64,000 nucleotides of DNA from assembly GCF_041146395.1 (NCBI RefSeq), contig NC_091006.1, forward strand, positions 6,640,001 through 6,704,000. The letters run 5' to 3'. Each line of letters starts with the position of its first letter. Within the stretch, counting starts at the first letter, position 1. The notes beneath the pieces were generated by a model. The model saw only the letters and a list, made by a program, of their open reading frames with translations, was not told where the DNA came from and made no database searches. Shown here piece after piece: positions 23,922 to 45,725 of the stretch. The translations under genes and the position numbers were made by a program. The DNA comes from Eulemur rufifrons. Lineage: Eukaryota; Chordata; Mammalia; Primates; Lemuridae.

Positions 23922-24160
23922 GGCCGGCTTGGTGGCTCACACCTGTAATCCTAGCACTCTGGGAGGCTGAGGCAGGAGGATTGCTTGAGCTCAGGAGTTC
24001 AAGACCAGCCTGAGTAAGAATGAGACCCCGTCTCTACTAAAAAAAAAAAAGAGAGAGAAATTAGCTGGGCGTCGTGGTGCGCACCTGTAGTCCCAGCTAC
24101 TGGGGAGGCTCAGACAGGAGGATTGCTTGAGCCCGGGAGTTTGAGGTTGCAGTGAGCTAC
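23922..24160 (+). mobile_element. Strepsirrhine-type Alu, sense, 3' truncated
   Basis: GTAATCCTAGCACTCTGGGA and a mid A-rich spacer are present. The right arm stops at GCAGTGAGCTAC without the final 'cactccagcctgggc' block or a long A-tail. Confidence 0.92.
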
Positions 24161-24242
24161 AGAGAGAAGGAAAGGAAATAAAAGGGGTAGATGAGCCCAA
24201 ATGTGGCAAATTGTTAGTAGCTGAGAATCACCCAGTCCAGCC

Positions 24243-24268
24243 TCTCCTCTCCCTCTCCCTCTCCCTCT
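24243..24268. repeat. (CTCTCC)n hexanucleotide tract
   Basis: About four units of CTCTCC/CCTCTC. Confidence 0.85.
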
Positions 24269-27200
24269 CTGTGGGACCTAGTTTCCTGCCCTGGCCAGAG
24301 CCTAGTCCTGATGCGCCTCCCCCACCTGGGCCCAAACCAGCCGGTCTGGTTTGTAGAGCCTGCCCCGCCTGGCTCCTGTCTGGGTGGCTGCTTGACAGGT
24401 GCCCCACCCCCACGGAGGAGGAGGTGGCCTGAAGTCTGGGACTTCTGGGGTCCCATTAGACCTGCACTGCCCTGGCCCAGGGCCCAGCCCAGCCCCTCCT
24501 CGGAACCCCTGGCATGGTGGGCAGATGGGCAAGTGTGGATGGAAGGTGGGTAGATGGGAGTTCCAGGCCCATGGAGCGAGTGCGGCCTGCCAGCCCACGC
24601 TCTGTGTGTGCAGATAACATCTGTCCTGGGGAGGGGGCGGGGATAGCTGGCTGGGGTGGGAGGGAGGGGGCTGTGCCAGAGCAGGGCAGTGAGAAGGACA
24701 CAGGCTTCTCTGTCTACCTGCCTGCCTGGGCCACTTGCTAACTGGGTTTGCCGTGGACTGGGCCCCTGTCGTGAGTGCAGCCACCTGGCAGATCTGGTCC
24801 TTGCTGCTCCCTGGACCGGAGCCCAACAGAGTCCGTCTAGGATGTCAAATGCCCCCCAGCCCCGGAGCAAGGAGTTGTGTCTACTTTGTTCACGCTGAAT
24901 TCTCAGGGCCTCCGACAGGCCTGCCTGGTGTGTGCCGGGAGCTCAATGAATGTGTGAATGTGAGAGACAGACATGTCGTGGACAGTGACGGCCTGCCATG
25001 GCCAGGGCTGGCATGGAGCCCAGGGGACGTGCTGACCCAGCCTGGGGTGTCAGGGAAGGCTTCCTGGACGCGAAGGTGTCTGAGGGTGAGTAGGGATGAA
25101 CCAGGTGACCCTGGTGCCTCATAAGTCTCTCAGCCCTGGGGAGGACAGACAGACAGGTCACCACACAGAAGCAAACGACACTGGGTGTTTTGCCCTGGCC
25201 AGCGAGGCTTTGCAGAGGAAGTGGGATTCGAAGGGAGAAGTGAGGCAGTGTCTTCTCCTGTCCTGGAGTGGGGGTTCTGAGCTGGCCCGCCTCGTGCTCA
25301 GAGCCGCTGGGTAAGGGACAGAGCGGCCCCTTTCATCCTGCCCTGTGGAGTACATGCTGGAATCCCAGCCTGGGGGGCCGCGGAATGCAGCACCCTAGCT
25401 CTCCAGCCCCCTCCCTCTCCCTGGGGTCTGTCTGTACCTAGCCGCCCCTGCCACTCCCTGCCATTGCTTCTAACCTGGCTGTCCAGCCAGCCGCTCTCAG
25501 GGCTCAGCCTGCTCTGTGTAGCTGCTGTTCCCTGGGCCCTGGCACCTGGCCCGGCGTGGGGGGTGAGGCGGGGGGTAGTGTGCCTGTGTCAGTGGGGGAC
25601 TGACTGCTGAAGCAAGGACTGTGTTTGGGGTCCCGTCCAGCCCCTCCCTCTGTCTGGGCAGCTGTGGGCCACGTGGCCCAGGCCCACCCACCCCGGCTCC
25701 AGGCTCGGCCCCGCCTCCCTCCCGCCCTCCGTGGGTGGAAGCCACAGCCGAGGCTCAACTCCTGCCAGGGCAGGGCCGCTTCACCAGCGCTGCCAGGGAG
25801 GCTGGGGCACAGGCCCAGCAACTCTCTTCGGTGGGTGCCCATGTCGAGGGCCAGGGGAGCCCTAGATCCCCGATCTCTGCTGTCCCTGCTGGAAGCCTTG
25901 CCTGCCTGCCAGCCCGCCCCACTGAGGGAGGCCCCGGAAGCAGGGAGAGGTTGGTGGAGGTGAGCTGGCCCGGGCCTCAGGCAGGAGGGAGGAGAGGGGA
26001 GGGCTGGACTAAGTGTGTGGAGGGCCAGTCCTGCCTCCTGCTGGAGCCAGTGTGAACACGTGTGAGGGGCCACACCTTTCTTAGGCCCAGGGGCGGGGTC
26101 ACTGTGTTCCTATGTGTACGTGGTGGCAGGTGCCTGTCTGCTAGGGACTTACCAGGTGTCTGAGCACAGGTCCTTGTGCCTCTCTGTGGGAGCATGTTCC
26201 TGGGGTCTGGTTTGCATGGGGAGGGGGCTTCAGGGCTCAGCCTCACTGCGTCACTGGGTGACTCTAGAGTTGACTGGGTGTGCCTGGGTCCGTACAGGGT
26301 CTTATTCCCTATGTGTGTGGGTTTAGGGCTGTGTGGGCGTCCCAGTCTGGCCTGGTATTGCGGGGATATTCTTGGGGGGATGGCTCTCCCGGTAAGTCTG
26401 GCAGCCAGGGAGCGTCCCTGGGATCGTGCGTGTGCACACGTGTCCCTGTGTTTCTAGGGGATGACGGGCCTGTGGTGTGTGTGTCCGTGGGCTCCCCCAG
26501 GGTCACCGGTACATGTGTATGGGTCTCTTCCGGGAGTCCCTGCGTCTCTGGGGTGTGTGGGTCTTCACAGTGTTTGCGGAGGGGTCCCAGGTCCATCTGT
26601 GTCTTGTCTGGGGGTCCAGCTGAGGACGGGCTTAGCGTGCTGGCCCTTCCGTTTGCTGAGCGCTTACCCTGAGCGAGGCCCAGGCTATAGGAGCTACTTC
26701 CCCCCCAAGTCTCCCACTGGTGTCTGGGAAGCTCCCTCCGGGGCAGGAACTGAAGCTCCGGGTGGGTGTCCATTCCCCATACCCCACAGCAAGCAAGGTG
26801 CTGACCCCTGGCCACCAGCCTCCCTTCCGATGCTCCTGTTAGGGCCGCTGCCGGGGTGCCCGGGATGTTGTGGGTTTGAGGGTAGGTTGCCACTGTCTCC
26901 CGCTGACCAGCGTGTGTGCTGCTGGGGCCGTGGTTATGTGGCCAGGTGTCCACTCCGCAGGTCTGTGTGATGGTCTCTGGGGCTCTCCGTGTAGTGTGTC
27001 AGCAGCTGACATCCGGCACACAGTGGGACGTCCTCACATGCGTCTGTGTCTAGGGATCATGTGTGTGCATGCACATGCGTGTGTGTGAACGTGCTTGTGT
27101 GTTATCGGATGCCTTTGTTCGCATTGCTGCGTGTTGGGTCTGTGATGAGAGGACAAGTGTGTGTTGTGGCCATTAGTTGGTGCATAGTGCGTCTCCCGGT

Positions 27201-27783
27201 GTCTGTGTATGGCCTTGTGTGTGTGAGGGGGGACTGCGTGGCGGGGGAGGTGGACAGTGTGAGGGCTTGGATTTCGGTGCCTGGGAGGGGCCCCAGAGCC
27301 TGTTTCCTGCCTCATGCCCCCTCCTTCCTGCTGGCCTCAAGGGAGGAATGAATGAAGTCTGATCTGGTTTCCCCAGTCCCGGTGGGCTCACTCACACTCT
27401 CAGGTTTGTTGTGGTGTCCGTCTCCATCCTGGGCACCTCTGGGGTAAGGGGCACCAACAGTGAACTTCATGTCTGTGCCCTGTTGTTCCCGGCGGCCCTG
27501 GGGGCTCTTGAGCGCCAGCCTGGGCCCGCTGGGCAGGGAAGCACCGTCTCTTCTTTCAGCCACACTCTCTGAGCCGTGCCCCACCTGGTGCTGGGCAGGG
27601 CTGGGGACGCAGGGTGGCTAAGATGGCCCCAGCCCCTGCCCTCCTGGGGCTTCCACTCCAGTGGACAGGCAGACCTGTCATCAGACCGCGACAGCCCAAC
27701 ACGCTCCCCTCACCCCAGCCCTGGAGAAAGTAAGACTATCCCATTTGCTCTGCGAGGAGGGGAGCGTGCCCAACCTCCTCTTC

Positions 27784-27808
27784 CATTCATTCATTCATTC
27801 ATTCATTT
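27784..27808. repeat. (ATTC)6 microsatellite
   Basis: A pure ATTC run. The flanking ATTTATTTGATTTC followed by MIR/L2-like sequence suggests it grew from an old repeat tail. Confidence 0.93.
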
Positions 27809-28844
27809 TATTTGATTTCATTCATTCGGCAGCCACAACACCCATGGCAGCGATACAACAGCCGCTGGGCTGCAGTGAGGGCCTGCTCGGCTCCGGGCAC
27901 TGTTCCGGATGCTTTAATGTGTCATCTTTTCACTCATCCAGCGTTCCCGGGAGGTAGGGACTGTCATTACTCCTAATTTGCTGACAAGAACATTGAGGCC
28001 CAGAGCGGGGGAGTGGCTTGTCCAGGGGCACACAGCTTGGAGTGGGGGCACTGGTACCTGGTCCGGGCACTCTGCTCTTCCCACCAACTGCCTGCTGAGC
28101 CCTTATACTGGGCCAGGCCTGTTCTGGGGACGTGGCAGTGGCCAGGAGAGACAGGTCCTGCCCTCATGGGCCTGCCTGTCCATTGGGGGAGACAGATATT
28201 AATCAAGTGACACATAGACAAATGTAAAATTGCAGCTGTGACAGATGCCCTCGAGGAGAAGGCAGGGAGTGTTTTGAAGGAAGAGGAAGGGCTAAGAAGG
28301 TGACGCTCCGGGTGGGGGCATTTCAGGACTCAGGCCAAGGGCACAGACCGTGCAAAGACCTGGCAGGGGAGGACGGCGCTGCACCCGGTGGGAACAAGAG
28401 AGCTTGGCTGCCCTGCCCTCCACAGGCGGCCAGGCCAGGGTGCCCTGTGGATCTGATCTTTTTATGGCCTCGCACCCATCGTGGGGGCTGGTGGATTTCT
28501 GGAGGCCCCCTGTGCGATTTGCCTCCTGCCTGTAGCCAAAGTACGCTGCCACCTGCTCACATTCCCAGCCTAGGCCACGCGGCCGGGGTGGGCCTCCTTG
28601 CGGTGGGGAGGGCCTGGGAATACCGGTGGGGGTGCCTTTTGTGGTGTTTGGGACACACACCAGGTTATTTTCTAAGCAGCCACATTCAGTCTCTGAAGAC
28701 TCAGTTCCTTCTCAGGCGTCAAGGTCAGACTGCCAGGCAGTGTAGGAAAGTGGCCCTGGGGACTCGGATCTGCCTCTGCCCCCAACCCCCTTCCCTGCAC
28801 CTGCTCAGGGTCTAGACTCTTCACTTTGGCAATGGCATCATTCA

Positions 28845-29300
28845 TTTGTTCCATAAATATTTACTGAGCGCCTACTGTGTGTCAGGCACTGCTGTGGATG
28901 CCAGGAATCCCTGTTCTCAGGAAGCCGACCGTCTACTGAGGAGTGGGTGGCAGGGGGATCGCCAATCAGTAGGCACATGATGACAGCTGGTGATGGGCGC
29001 CACGGAGACATACAATACAGGGTGCAAATGTTGTTAGTGGGTCAGGGACAGCCTCTCTGGGGAGGTTTGATTTGCATTAAGACCTGAATATCAAGAAAGG
29101 GTGAGCCATGCAGTTCGGGGCAGAGGGAACAGTAAGTGCAAAGGCCCTGAGGTTAGAGCAAGCTCTGATGTGTCCAAGCTGTAACAAGGAGGAGGCCACG
29201 TGCTCGCAGTGAAGTGAGGGGAGGAGATGAGGCTTGTGTGGTTGGCAGGGCCCGGCTGAGCAGGGCCTTGTTAAGTCACAGCATTTGAGGTGTGTGAGCC
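28845..29300 (+). repeat. Ancient interspersed repeat (L2-like family)
   Basis: The order is TATTTACTGAGCGCCTACTG, GTGTCAGGCACTGCTGTGGA, then TGCAAAGGCCCTGAGG (29137-29152). The same 16-mer and surroundings recur at 5491-5506, 32116-32131 and 38668-38683. The copies clearly belong to one old mammalian family. I believe it is L2-related but cannot confirm the class. Confidence 0.6.
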
Positions 29301-29959
29301 AAGAGGGGAGCCTTGGAGAATTTTGTGAATTCGCTTGTTTAGCATTTCTTCAAATTCCCTCCTACCCAGGGCAGCTTTTCTAATTTTGCCTCAGGTCACT
29401 GTCAGTGGAGTAGTCTCAGCCCTGTTCTTATCACATAAACCTCTGGGGCCCTTTCTCTGGAGTGGAGGCCTCGGCTGGCGGGAAGAAGCAGGAGGCTGAG
29501 GGGCGTCGACAATCTTTCTCTGTAGGACACAGTGGATACTTTTATGGCTGGCACTGGGTGGCCCTGGACAGTGACTTCCCCACTCTGGGCCTCAGTTTTC
29601 TGGTTTGGGAAACAGGAAGGAAGAGGACTCATCACCACTCAGGACTGTTCTGAGGGCTCAGAGTGGCCTGGTCTGCATGCCTGGCACAGGCCTGGGCGAG
29701 TCAGCTGCCACGAAGGGGGCGCCCACTGTGGCCTCGCCCTGCTCTAGCCACTGGGATGCAGCCGTAGCAACCGAAACGCGGTCCCTGCCTGTGCAAGCCA
29801 CCGACTTAGTGGGGAGGACAGCAATAGACAGACGAATAACCGTGTGATGTGTTAGGTGATGCTAAGGGCTCTGGAGGGAAGGGACTGGGCGCCAGGATGT
29901 GCCAGGCACCGGGCCAGGTGCTGCGCTGAGCAAGACCAGGCCAAGCCCCTGCCCTGTGA

Positions 29960-30690
29960 GCCCACACTGCAGCTATTACAAAACGTGCCGTCAGTCCTCG
30001 GCCGGTCCTGCCACTTGGACCTTTAGAGCATGCCCAGAACCTGCCCACTCTGCTGCCTCTGAAGCCCCCACGTGGTCCTGTCCACTTGTCTCCCATGGAC
30101 CGTCACAGCCTCCTCCTCCCTGGTCACCCTGCTCTCATCCTGCCTCCACAGACTCTTCCCAGCCAGAGGGAGCCTGTGAACGTCTGGGTGAGGTGACATC
30201 TCACTTCTGCTCAGAACCCTCCCGTGGCCCCATCTCACTCAGGAAAGGAGCAAGCCCTCCCTGTGGCCCACAAGGCCCCACAGTCTCTGCCCCGTCAGCT
30301 CTATGACCCGTCTCCACGAGGCCCCTCACCCGCCTGCTCCAGCCCCACGGCCTCCACTGCTCTTTGACCACACCAGACGCGTGGGGACTTCTGCCATTTG
30401 ACCTGGCTGTTTTTCCCACCTGGGTACCCGTGCAGCTCCCTGTCCCCTCCTCCCTCAGGTCCCTGCTCAAGTGTCTCCTTTATTGAAAACTCCAGCTCCC
30501 CTTGTGCTCAGCGCCCGCCTGTTCCTGCCTTTATTTTCCTTGCCACTTTTATCATCCGACTTACCAGATCTCGTTTACGGGCTGTCTCTTTCCCCCTGGA
30601 ATGTGCGTTCTGCCAGGACGGGGCTGTTGCTGTTCTGTCCTCTGCTGTGGGCCCTCGGTACATATTGATGGGTGGAGGGACTGCTGGGCA
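29960..30690 (+). repeat. L2 LINE 3' region, sense
   Basis: Cytosine-rich sequence runs through CAGCTCCCTGTCCCCTCCTC, CCTGGAATGTGCGTTCTGCC and AGGACGGGGCTGTTGCTG, which is the L2 3'-end layout (…gtgagctcc…gggcagggac…). It ends at GGTACATATTGATGGGTGGA. Confidence 0.55.
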
Positions 30691-31903
30691 CTGGGGGTGC
30701 GATGGAGTTATTTGTGGATAGATCAGAGCTTGCTCAGGAGCGGGTGGGGGGACGTGTCAGTCCCAGAGCCTGAGGATTCCCCGGAGGAACAAGGCTCAGA
30801 GCTGGGCAGGAGAGGGTGGGGGCTGTGCAGGGTGGCGGCAAGAGCTGGGGAGGTGGGGTACTCGGGGTGGTGGGGTACTCGGGGTGGTGAGGAGCCTGCT
30901 GTGGCCCGGATGGTAAGCCAGGCTCCCTTCCATCTTCAGAGCACAGGCCCCGGAAAGTAGGAGGTAAACTGAGGCAGGGAGGGGCCTTCCCGCAGCTGGT
31001 AGGTAAAAACGGACAGAGGGGTGAGTGGGCACCAGTGGTGGAGGCCTAGAGTGCAGGCTGGGGGCAGTGAGCGTTTCTGCCTCCTCCCCTTGATTAGGGT
31101 TTCATTTTGGTGAATGCGAAGGAGGATGGCTGTGACCCTGGTTGCATCCCTGTTCTGTCCCTGGGCCCCTGGGTTCCAGCTGGGTCAGCTCCCTCCATGC
31201 CAGGGGCAGCAGCTTTAGTCAGAGGCTGGAGCGCATGGGGTGGGGGGCAGGAGGTAAGGAGTTTTGTGTGCACCCATCACACACACACACGCACACGCAC
31301 CAGGCAGCTTTGTCACACAAGTGAATCTCTTCTACCTGGGCAGATTACCTGGGGTGGGGGGTGCTGGGGTGGTACCATTTTCTTCTCATATAAGATCAGG
31401 GGGGTAGAACAAGAGGGTTGCAAGGCTAACTGGAAAATTTGAAGCTTTCGCTGGGCCAGGTCAGATACTGCCTGTCCCACATACTAGAGGATTCACAGCC
31501 TTTCAACACTGAAGTAAACATTTTAGCGTAGGATGTAAACTGGGCCTGAATTTTTAGGCTCAAACACTGGACTTCAGAGGCGTCTGTGCCCCAGCTGGTA
31601 GCAGGGGCTGCACGCCGTCCTCCATTCCCGCTCTCTGGGGTTACTGGTCCACCTGCTGCCTCTGGGTCCCAGGTATTTCTCCAGAAAAGCTCCCCAAGTG
31701 CCACCAGGGCCTTTTCCGAGGCTCTGAGCAGGGGTGTAGTCCAGCGGGTACAGCTGAATTGGTTTGTTCACCAGATGTTCATCACATCCCTGCTATGGGC
31801 TGGGCACATAGGCACTGGGGCACAGCAAGCAACAGGACAGATGACAGTCCCTGCCCTTGTGGAGCTGGCATTCTGCGGGGAGAGGCAGACACTAAAGACT
31901 TAG

Positions 31904-31934
<31 letters not shown>

Positions 31935-31942
31935 CACACACA
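31904..31942. repeat. (CA)19 microsatellite with one CG interruption
   Basis: A CA run of 39 bases interrupted once by CGCA. Confidence 0.96.
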
Positions 31943-32857
31943 ATGGATGTGGTAAGTGCAACGAGGAAAGATAAAGTGGAGAAAGGGGCGTAGAGTGCGA
32001 CGAGACAGGAGCAGGGACATTCGGGTACAGAGCACAGACCTTCGTGGGGGCAGACAGGGAGGGGGGAGGCGGGTACTGATCAGCGAGAGGAGACTTCCAG
32101 GCGGCCTGGGCGCTGTGCAAAGGCCCTGAGGCGGGAACACGTCTAGGATTTGAGGAGCATCAGGGAGGCCGCGGGGCTGGGGCAGCGGGAGGAGAGGAGG
32201 GCAGCGAGGGGATGGGTGGATCCTGCAGGGACCGTGGGCCATGAGGAGGAGTTTAGGGGCCAGAAAAGGGTCAAGGATGCTGACTCTGGAGTGGCTCAGA
32301 TGTCTTCCAGACCCGGCTCTGCCTCGTGAGCTTAGTGAGAGATTTTACCTTGGTGAGCCTGTCTGCACACCTGTAAAATGGGGTCAGAGCAGCCGCTGCA
32401 CGGAGGTTGCAGGGAGTCTGAGCTGAGCGTGGGCATCTGCGCAGGGTTGCGGGTCCCCTCCTGGTGGTGGAAGCACTAGAGCGGAGCCTCAGTAAGCCAC
32501 GTTTGGTGGCCGGGACTGGTTTTCAAACATCCTTTCTGCTGCAGGCCAGGTCACACAGGCCCAGGAGGGACTAGGGCAGGAGAGGAGGACAAGGTCTGAG
32601 TGTGGACAGAGAGGACAGGGAGGGAGGGGCAGAAGCCAGGGCCAGGACCAGTCTTGGAGATAATAATAATCGCAGATAAAACCAACCCACAGCCCTCAAG
32701 GGCCACAGGACAGGCAGATAAGAGCCCTGTCTTCTGTGCCCCACTGCCAGGTTCAGAGCTACGCCTCCCCAGGTGGGTGTCCTAGACAAGGGTTTCCTGC
32801 TCTGCGAATTGGGGTGGTGAGAGCACCCGTCTCTCCGGCTGCTGGTGGGGGCGGAAT

Positions 32858-32894
32858 GGGATTAGCACAGAGCAGGGCGAGAACCGCTAATCTC
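32858..32894. promoter_or_regulatory. Inverted pair of GGATTAG sites
   Basis: GGGATTAGC (32858-32866) faces GCTAATCTC (32886-32894) across 19 bp, followed by CAGCTG and TTAATTCC. GGATTA is the core bound by OTX/PITX/CRX-class homeodomains. This is motif evidence only. Confidence 0.2.
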
Positions 32895-33518
32895 TGGGCG
32901 CAGCTGCTGTTAATTCCGAGAAGGAGGGTGGGGGGCGGGGGCAGGCCCTGGGTTGGACAAGGCCTGGCGTATGATGCCCACTCTGCCACCCTGGCTGTGC
33001 CACCTGGGCAAATGGGGTGCCCTCTCTGTCCTCGTTCTCGTCTGTAAGTGGTACTCATAATGGCCCCTTCCCCCAGGGTCAGGTGTACAGATGAGGGACT
33101 CTGGGTAAAGTGCTTAGAGGAGGAGTGGCCCATAGTAGGTGCTCAGTAAGTGCTGGCAGTTATTGTGATAGTGACCGGCATTTACTGATCATTTCCTGTG
33201 TGTGATTTGCCTTGGCTGTGATCCTAACCTCCTTTCTCTGGGCCAGGCCGTCAGCGCCTTGTGTGCTCTGTGACTCCTTGTGAAAACTCCAGGAAGCAGC
33301 TACTGTCATTGCCTTCTTTTAACAGAGGAGGAAACTGAGGCACACAGCGGTGGAGTTGTTTGCCCAGGGCCGTGCATTGAGCTCCCGGCATGGCTTGGAT
33401 CTTCCACTTGACAGATATAGAAAGTGGGGCTTTGAGTCCTGGGGCTGTCCGCTCCTGGGCTCTGGGTTGGCCTGGCAGCCCCATCCTTCTGCAGCAGCTC
33501 CCTCGCTCCCTCCCAGGC

Positions 33519-33547
33519 CTGGCTCTGGCTCTGGCTCTGGCTCTGGC
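33519..33547. repeat. (CTGGCT)5 hexanucleotide repeat
   Basis: About five consecutive CTGGCT units. Confidence 0.93.
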
Positions 33548-34537
33548 CTGTGGGGAGGGAGGGCCCCGTGGGGAAGCCGCAGGGCTTGGAGCTGCCTGCA
33601 GGGCCAGGGTGGGGCTCCCGCCTGGTCATTATAAACAGAGCCAGTTCCTCTGTTTGTCCTGCCCTCCATGCTGTGCCCAGAGGGAAGGGGTGGCCCCAGG
33701 CAAATATCCGGAGGCGTGTCCCTTAGCCCCTTCCTCTACAGGGTCACACAGGGCTGCAGGGGGAGAGGGGTTTGGGGGAGCTTATGGTGGGGGCTCCAAC
33801 CTGTGGGGTGGTGAGAGGGCAGATGCCACGGGACAGCCCCCTCTGCTGGCGGAGTTGACTGCCCCTCCCCTCTCCTGGGTTAGTGGGGTCACCTGGCTGA
33901 TTTTGCTCCTGCCCATGGCCGAGGGAGCTGCCTGGTGCCCCAGGCGGTGGGAGGAGGGAGCTGGATGGGCAGGGCAGAGCTAAAGATGAGCAGCAGGGCT
34001 GGGTGTGGGGCCAAATGGGTGGACATATGGGAAGACAGTGAGGCCATGGACATGGGGCGCAGAGGTGGGGGACTGCCCACCCTGGGAGCTGGACCTAGAA
34101 AGGCCAGGGAGATGGGGAGCAGGGAGTGGGTCAGGGCCGCCCAGCACAGAGGCTAGAAGGGAGGGCTGGTCGGAGCTCAGAGGCCAGCATGACTGGGTCA
34201 AGGAGGGGCTGGGGCAGAGGCAAAGGGGGCTCTTTCCTGCCCAGGGCTGTCCCATCCCCTATCCAGGGACTAGGGGGCCCCAGAGCCAGTGGGAAACCTG
34301 GGCCAGTTGGGAAGCCCTGGCCAGGCCTGGCTCTGACAACCTGCCGGCCTCTTGGGACCAGTTGAGACAGGTTGGCTGCTGGGTCCCCACCCACCTCCCA
34401 CTGGGCTCCTGCTGCCGAACCGGTTCCCCTGGAAGGCTCCCCATTGATGGTCCTACCTCTGGGCCAGGGGTGGTGGCCTCACCTCCCAGAGCTGCTCCCA
34501 CAGGAAAGGAGCCCGAGAAGCAGGCGCCAGGGGTGGC

Positions 34538-34621
34538 CACGTGGTCACAGACACACTGGGAATGTCCTCTCTCTCCTCCCACGTGGTCACAGACACACTG
34601 GGAACATCCTCTCTCTCCTCG
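34538..34621. repeat. Tandem duplication of 42 bp, each copy starting with a CACGTGGTCAC E-box
   Basis: Copies at 34538-34579 and 34580-34621 differ at only a few positions. Each begins CACGTGGTCACAGACACACT and ends in a CTCTCTCCTC pyrimidine run. Confidence 0.9.
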
Positions 34622-35508
34622 CTAGGTCCACGAGACCTACTGGGCTGGGTGCCAGGGCTGGGGAGCCAGCGGGAAAGGACAGAAACCACCCCCATCCCCC
34701 ACCTTTAACCCCCGCACGGTTCTCCTTGTCTTTTGGCCTCAGCTCATACGGCCCCTTTTCTGGGATGCCTCCCAGCCCACAGTCTCCAGGTGGGGGCTGG
34801 TGCCTCCCAGCCCCGACCACGCTGGGCTCTCACTGTTTGTGCCATGTGAACACCCCCGAGGTCAGAGGCTGTCTTGGTCATTGCTGTGTCCCAGGCACCA
34901 ACCAGCATAGGGCTGGGCTCAAAGGAGGCCTATTGGTGAGTTAGGGGTGAATGAATGATTGGATGAATGAATGGATGAGTGAGTAAGCAAACGGTTGCTT
35001 TCTTCCCATCTTACAGATGAGTGACCCGAAGACCAGAGAGAAGAGGTCACCTGCCTGAGGGCACTTCTAGCCCAGCCAGCATCAAACCAGGTCTGTGCGA
35101 CCCCAGGGCCCGTGTGTGGCCCGTATCCACTCACTTCTCCTCACAGCAGCCCTGTGGGGGTTGATCCACGGCACAGAGAGGTTGAGTCACTTGCCCAGGG
35201 TCACAGGTACCACATGGCAGAGAGACTGTGCTGGCCTTGCCATCCTCTCTCTGGGCTCCCCGTGGGATACCACCATCAGCATGTCTCCCCTGAGGCTCCT
35301 TTGCTTTTTAAACCGGCTTTTATTGAGCATTTACTCTGTGCCTGGTACTTTTTAAGTGCCCGACTGAAGACACAGATCCTAAAGATAGGGGAGTGTCACA
35401 GTGAGGGTACCTGGGTGTCCTGCTTACGGCAGGGCTCGGGAGCCATCTGCTGAGTGAGTAACCAAGGTGTGTGGTGTTCCCAGCCCACATTCAGGGCTGG
35501 GCGAGCTG

Positions 35509-35844
35509 GGGCACCGTTCACTGAGTCCCCGCGGGGCCGGGCACCCTTCACTGAATCCCCTTGGGGCCGGGGGCACCCTTCACTGAGTCCCCTTGGGGCC
35601 GGGCACCGTTCACTGAGTGCCCGCGGGGCCGGGGGCACCATTCACTGAATCCCCTTGGGGCCGGGCACCCTTCACTGAGTCCCCTTGGGGCTGGGCACCG
35701 TTCACTGAGTGCCCGCGGGGCCGGGGGCACCATTCACTGAATCCCCTTGGGGCCGGGCACCCTTCACTGAATCCCCTTGGGGCCGGGCACCGTTCGCTGA
35801 GTGCCCGCGGGGCCGGGCACCGTTCACTGAGTGCCCGCGGGGCC
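35509..35844. repeat. GC-rich minisatellite, 11 units of 30-32 bp with trimeric higher-order order
   Basis: The two unit types are A, containing TTCACTGAGTGCCCGCGGGG, and B, containing TTCACTGAATCCCCTTGGGG. They run A-B-B-A-B-B-A-B-B-A-A. Units 4-6 and 7-9 are almost identical, giving a 92-bp higher-order repeat. It ends about 590 bp before the PAK4 first coding exon. Long open frames across it on both strands are by-products of periodicity, not genes. Confidence 0.95.
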
Positions 35845-36488
35845 GGGCATGGGGTGGGACGTGGGAGAAACTGGGCTGATGAGACCTCCCCGTGGTGCTG
35901 ACGTTCTGGTGTGGGGTGTGGACACGGAACCAGTAAGCACAGGAATGAACCCAGCAGACTGTCCACAGACCGCACATGCGGGGAAGGTGATACGGTGGAG
36001 GGTGGTGGCACCTGGGGCTGTTGTCCCTGGGGTGGTCGGGAAAGGATTCACTGACTACTTGGAGCTGCGGGAGGGCAGGAGGGAGCCACGTGTGGACACT
36101 GAGGCAGAGTGTTCAGGCCAAGGGGACGGCCCTGCAAAGGCTGCGATATCGAGAGGGGAGGAGAGCAGAGGTGGCGGGTGGATTGTGGGGGGCCTTGTGG
36201 GCCGGAGGGAGTCAGAGCCACAGGGAGATTCTGAGCAGGGCAGGGATGTGACCTGGCGTGGGGGTCCACAGGCCCCTCTGGCAGCGCGTGAGGCACAGAC
36301 TGGGGAGGAGGCTGCTGCTGCCTCCCGTGGATCCAGGTGGGAGACAGATGGATCGGCCCAGGGCAGGGGCAGAGGAGGGGAAGAATGGCAGGTTCTTGTC
36401 GCCTGCCACTCACCCCGCCGGTGCCTTCCTCCCACAGGCCTGGTAGGAGCCCAAGTCTCAGCCCTCTCGGTGCTGAGGCCCCGGCGCC

Positions 36489-45669
<9,181 letters not shown>

Positions 45670-45725
45670 GGCCCGGCGCCTGCCCTGAACCAAAGAGCCC
45701 CTTGGTCGCCCCAGCCCTGCCAAGG

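Larger units (their letters stand above)
1137..36437 (+). other. PAK4: PAK4 intron 1 (35 kb)
   Basis: This runs from the donor at 1137 to the acceptor CCTCCCACAG at 36428-36437. No coding exon was recognised inside it. Most of the alignable content is old interspersed repeat (MIR, L2, L1, MER5-like, Tigger, hAT), Alus and simple repeats, listed separately. The stretches between the listed repeats (for example 10500-11200, 12380-13200, 24200-27750, 30700-31850 and 34000-35450) are GC-rich, hold frequent random open frames on both strands, and show nothing I can name. Confidence 0.75.

Noticed and set aside
24214..24870. 218-codon minus-strand open frame in intron 1
   Set aside because: Low-complexity Pro/Gly/Ser content, with frames open on both strands at once. 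No family recognised.
26309..26953. 214-codon minus-strand open frame with TH-rich peptides
   Set aside because: It covers GT-rich repetitive sequence; the histidine/threonine bias comes from CACA/TGTG words.
35509..35901. Collagen-like or proline-rich open frames on both strands
   Set aside because: Produced by the minisatellite, where a period near 30 bp keeps frames open. No start, splice or conservation support.
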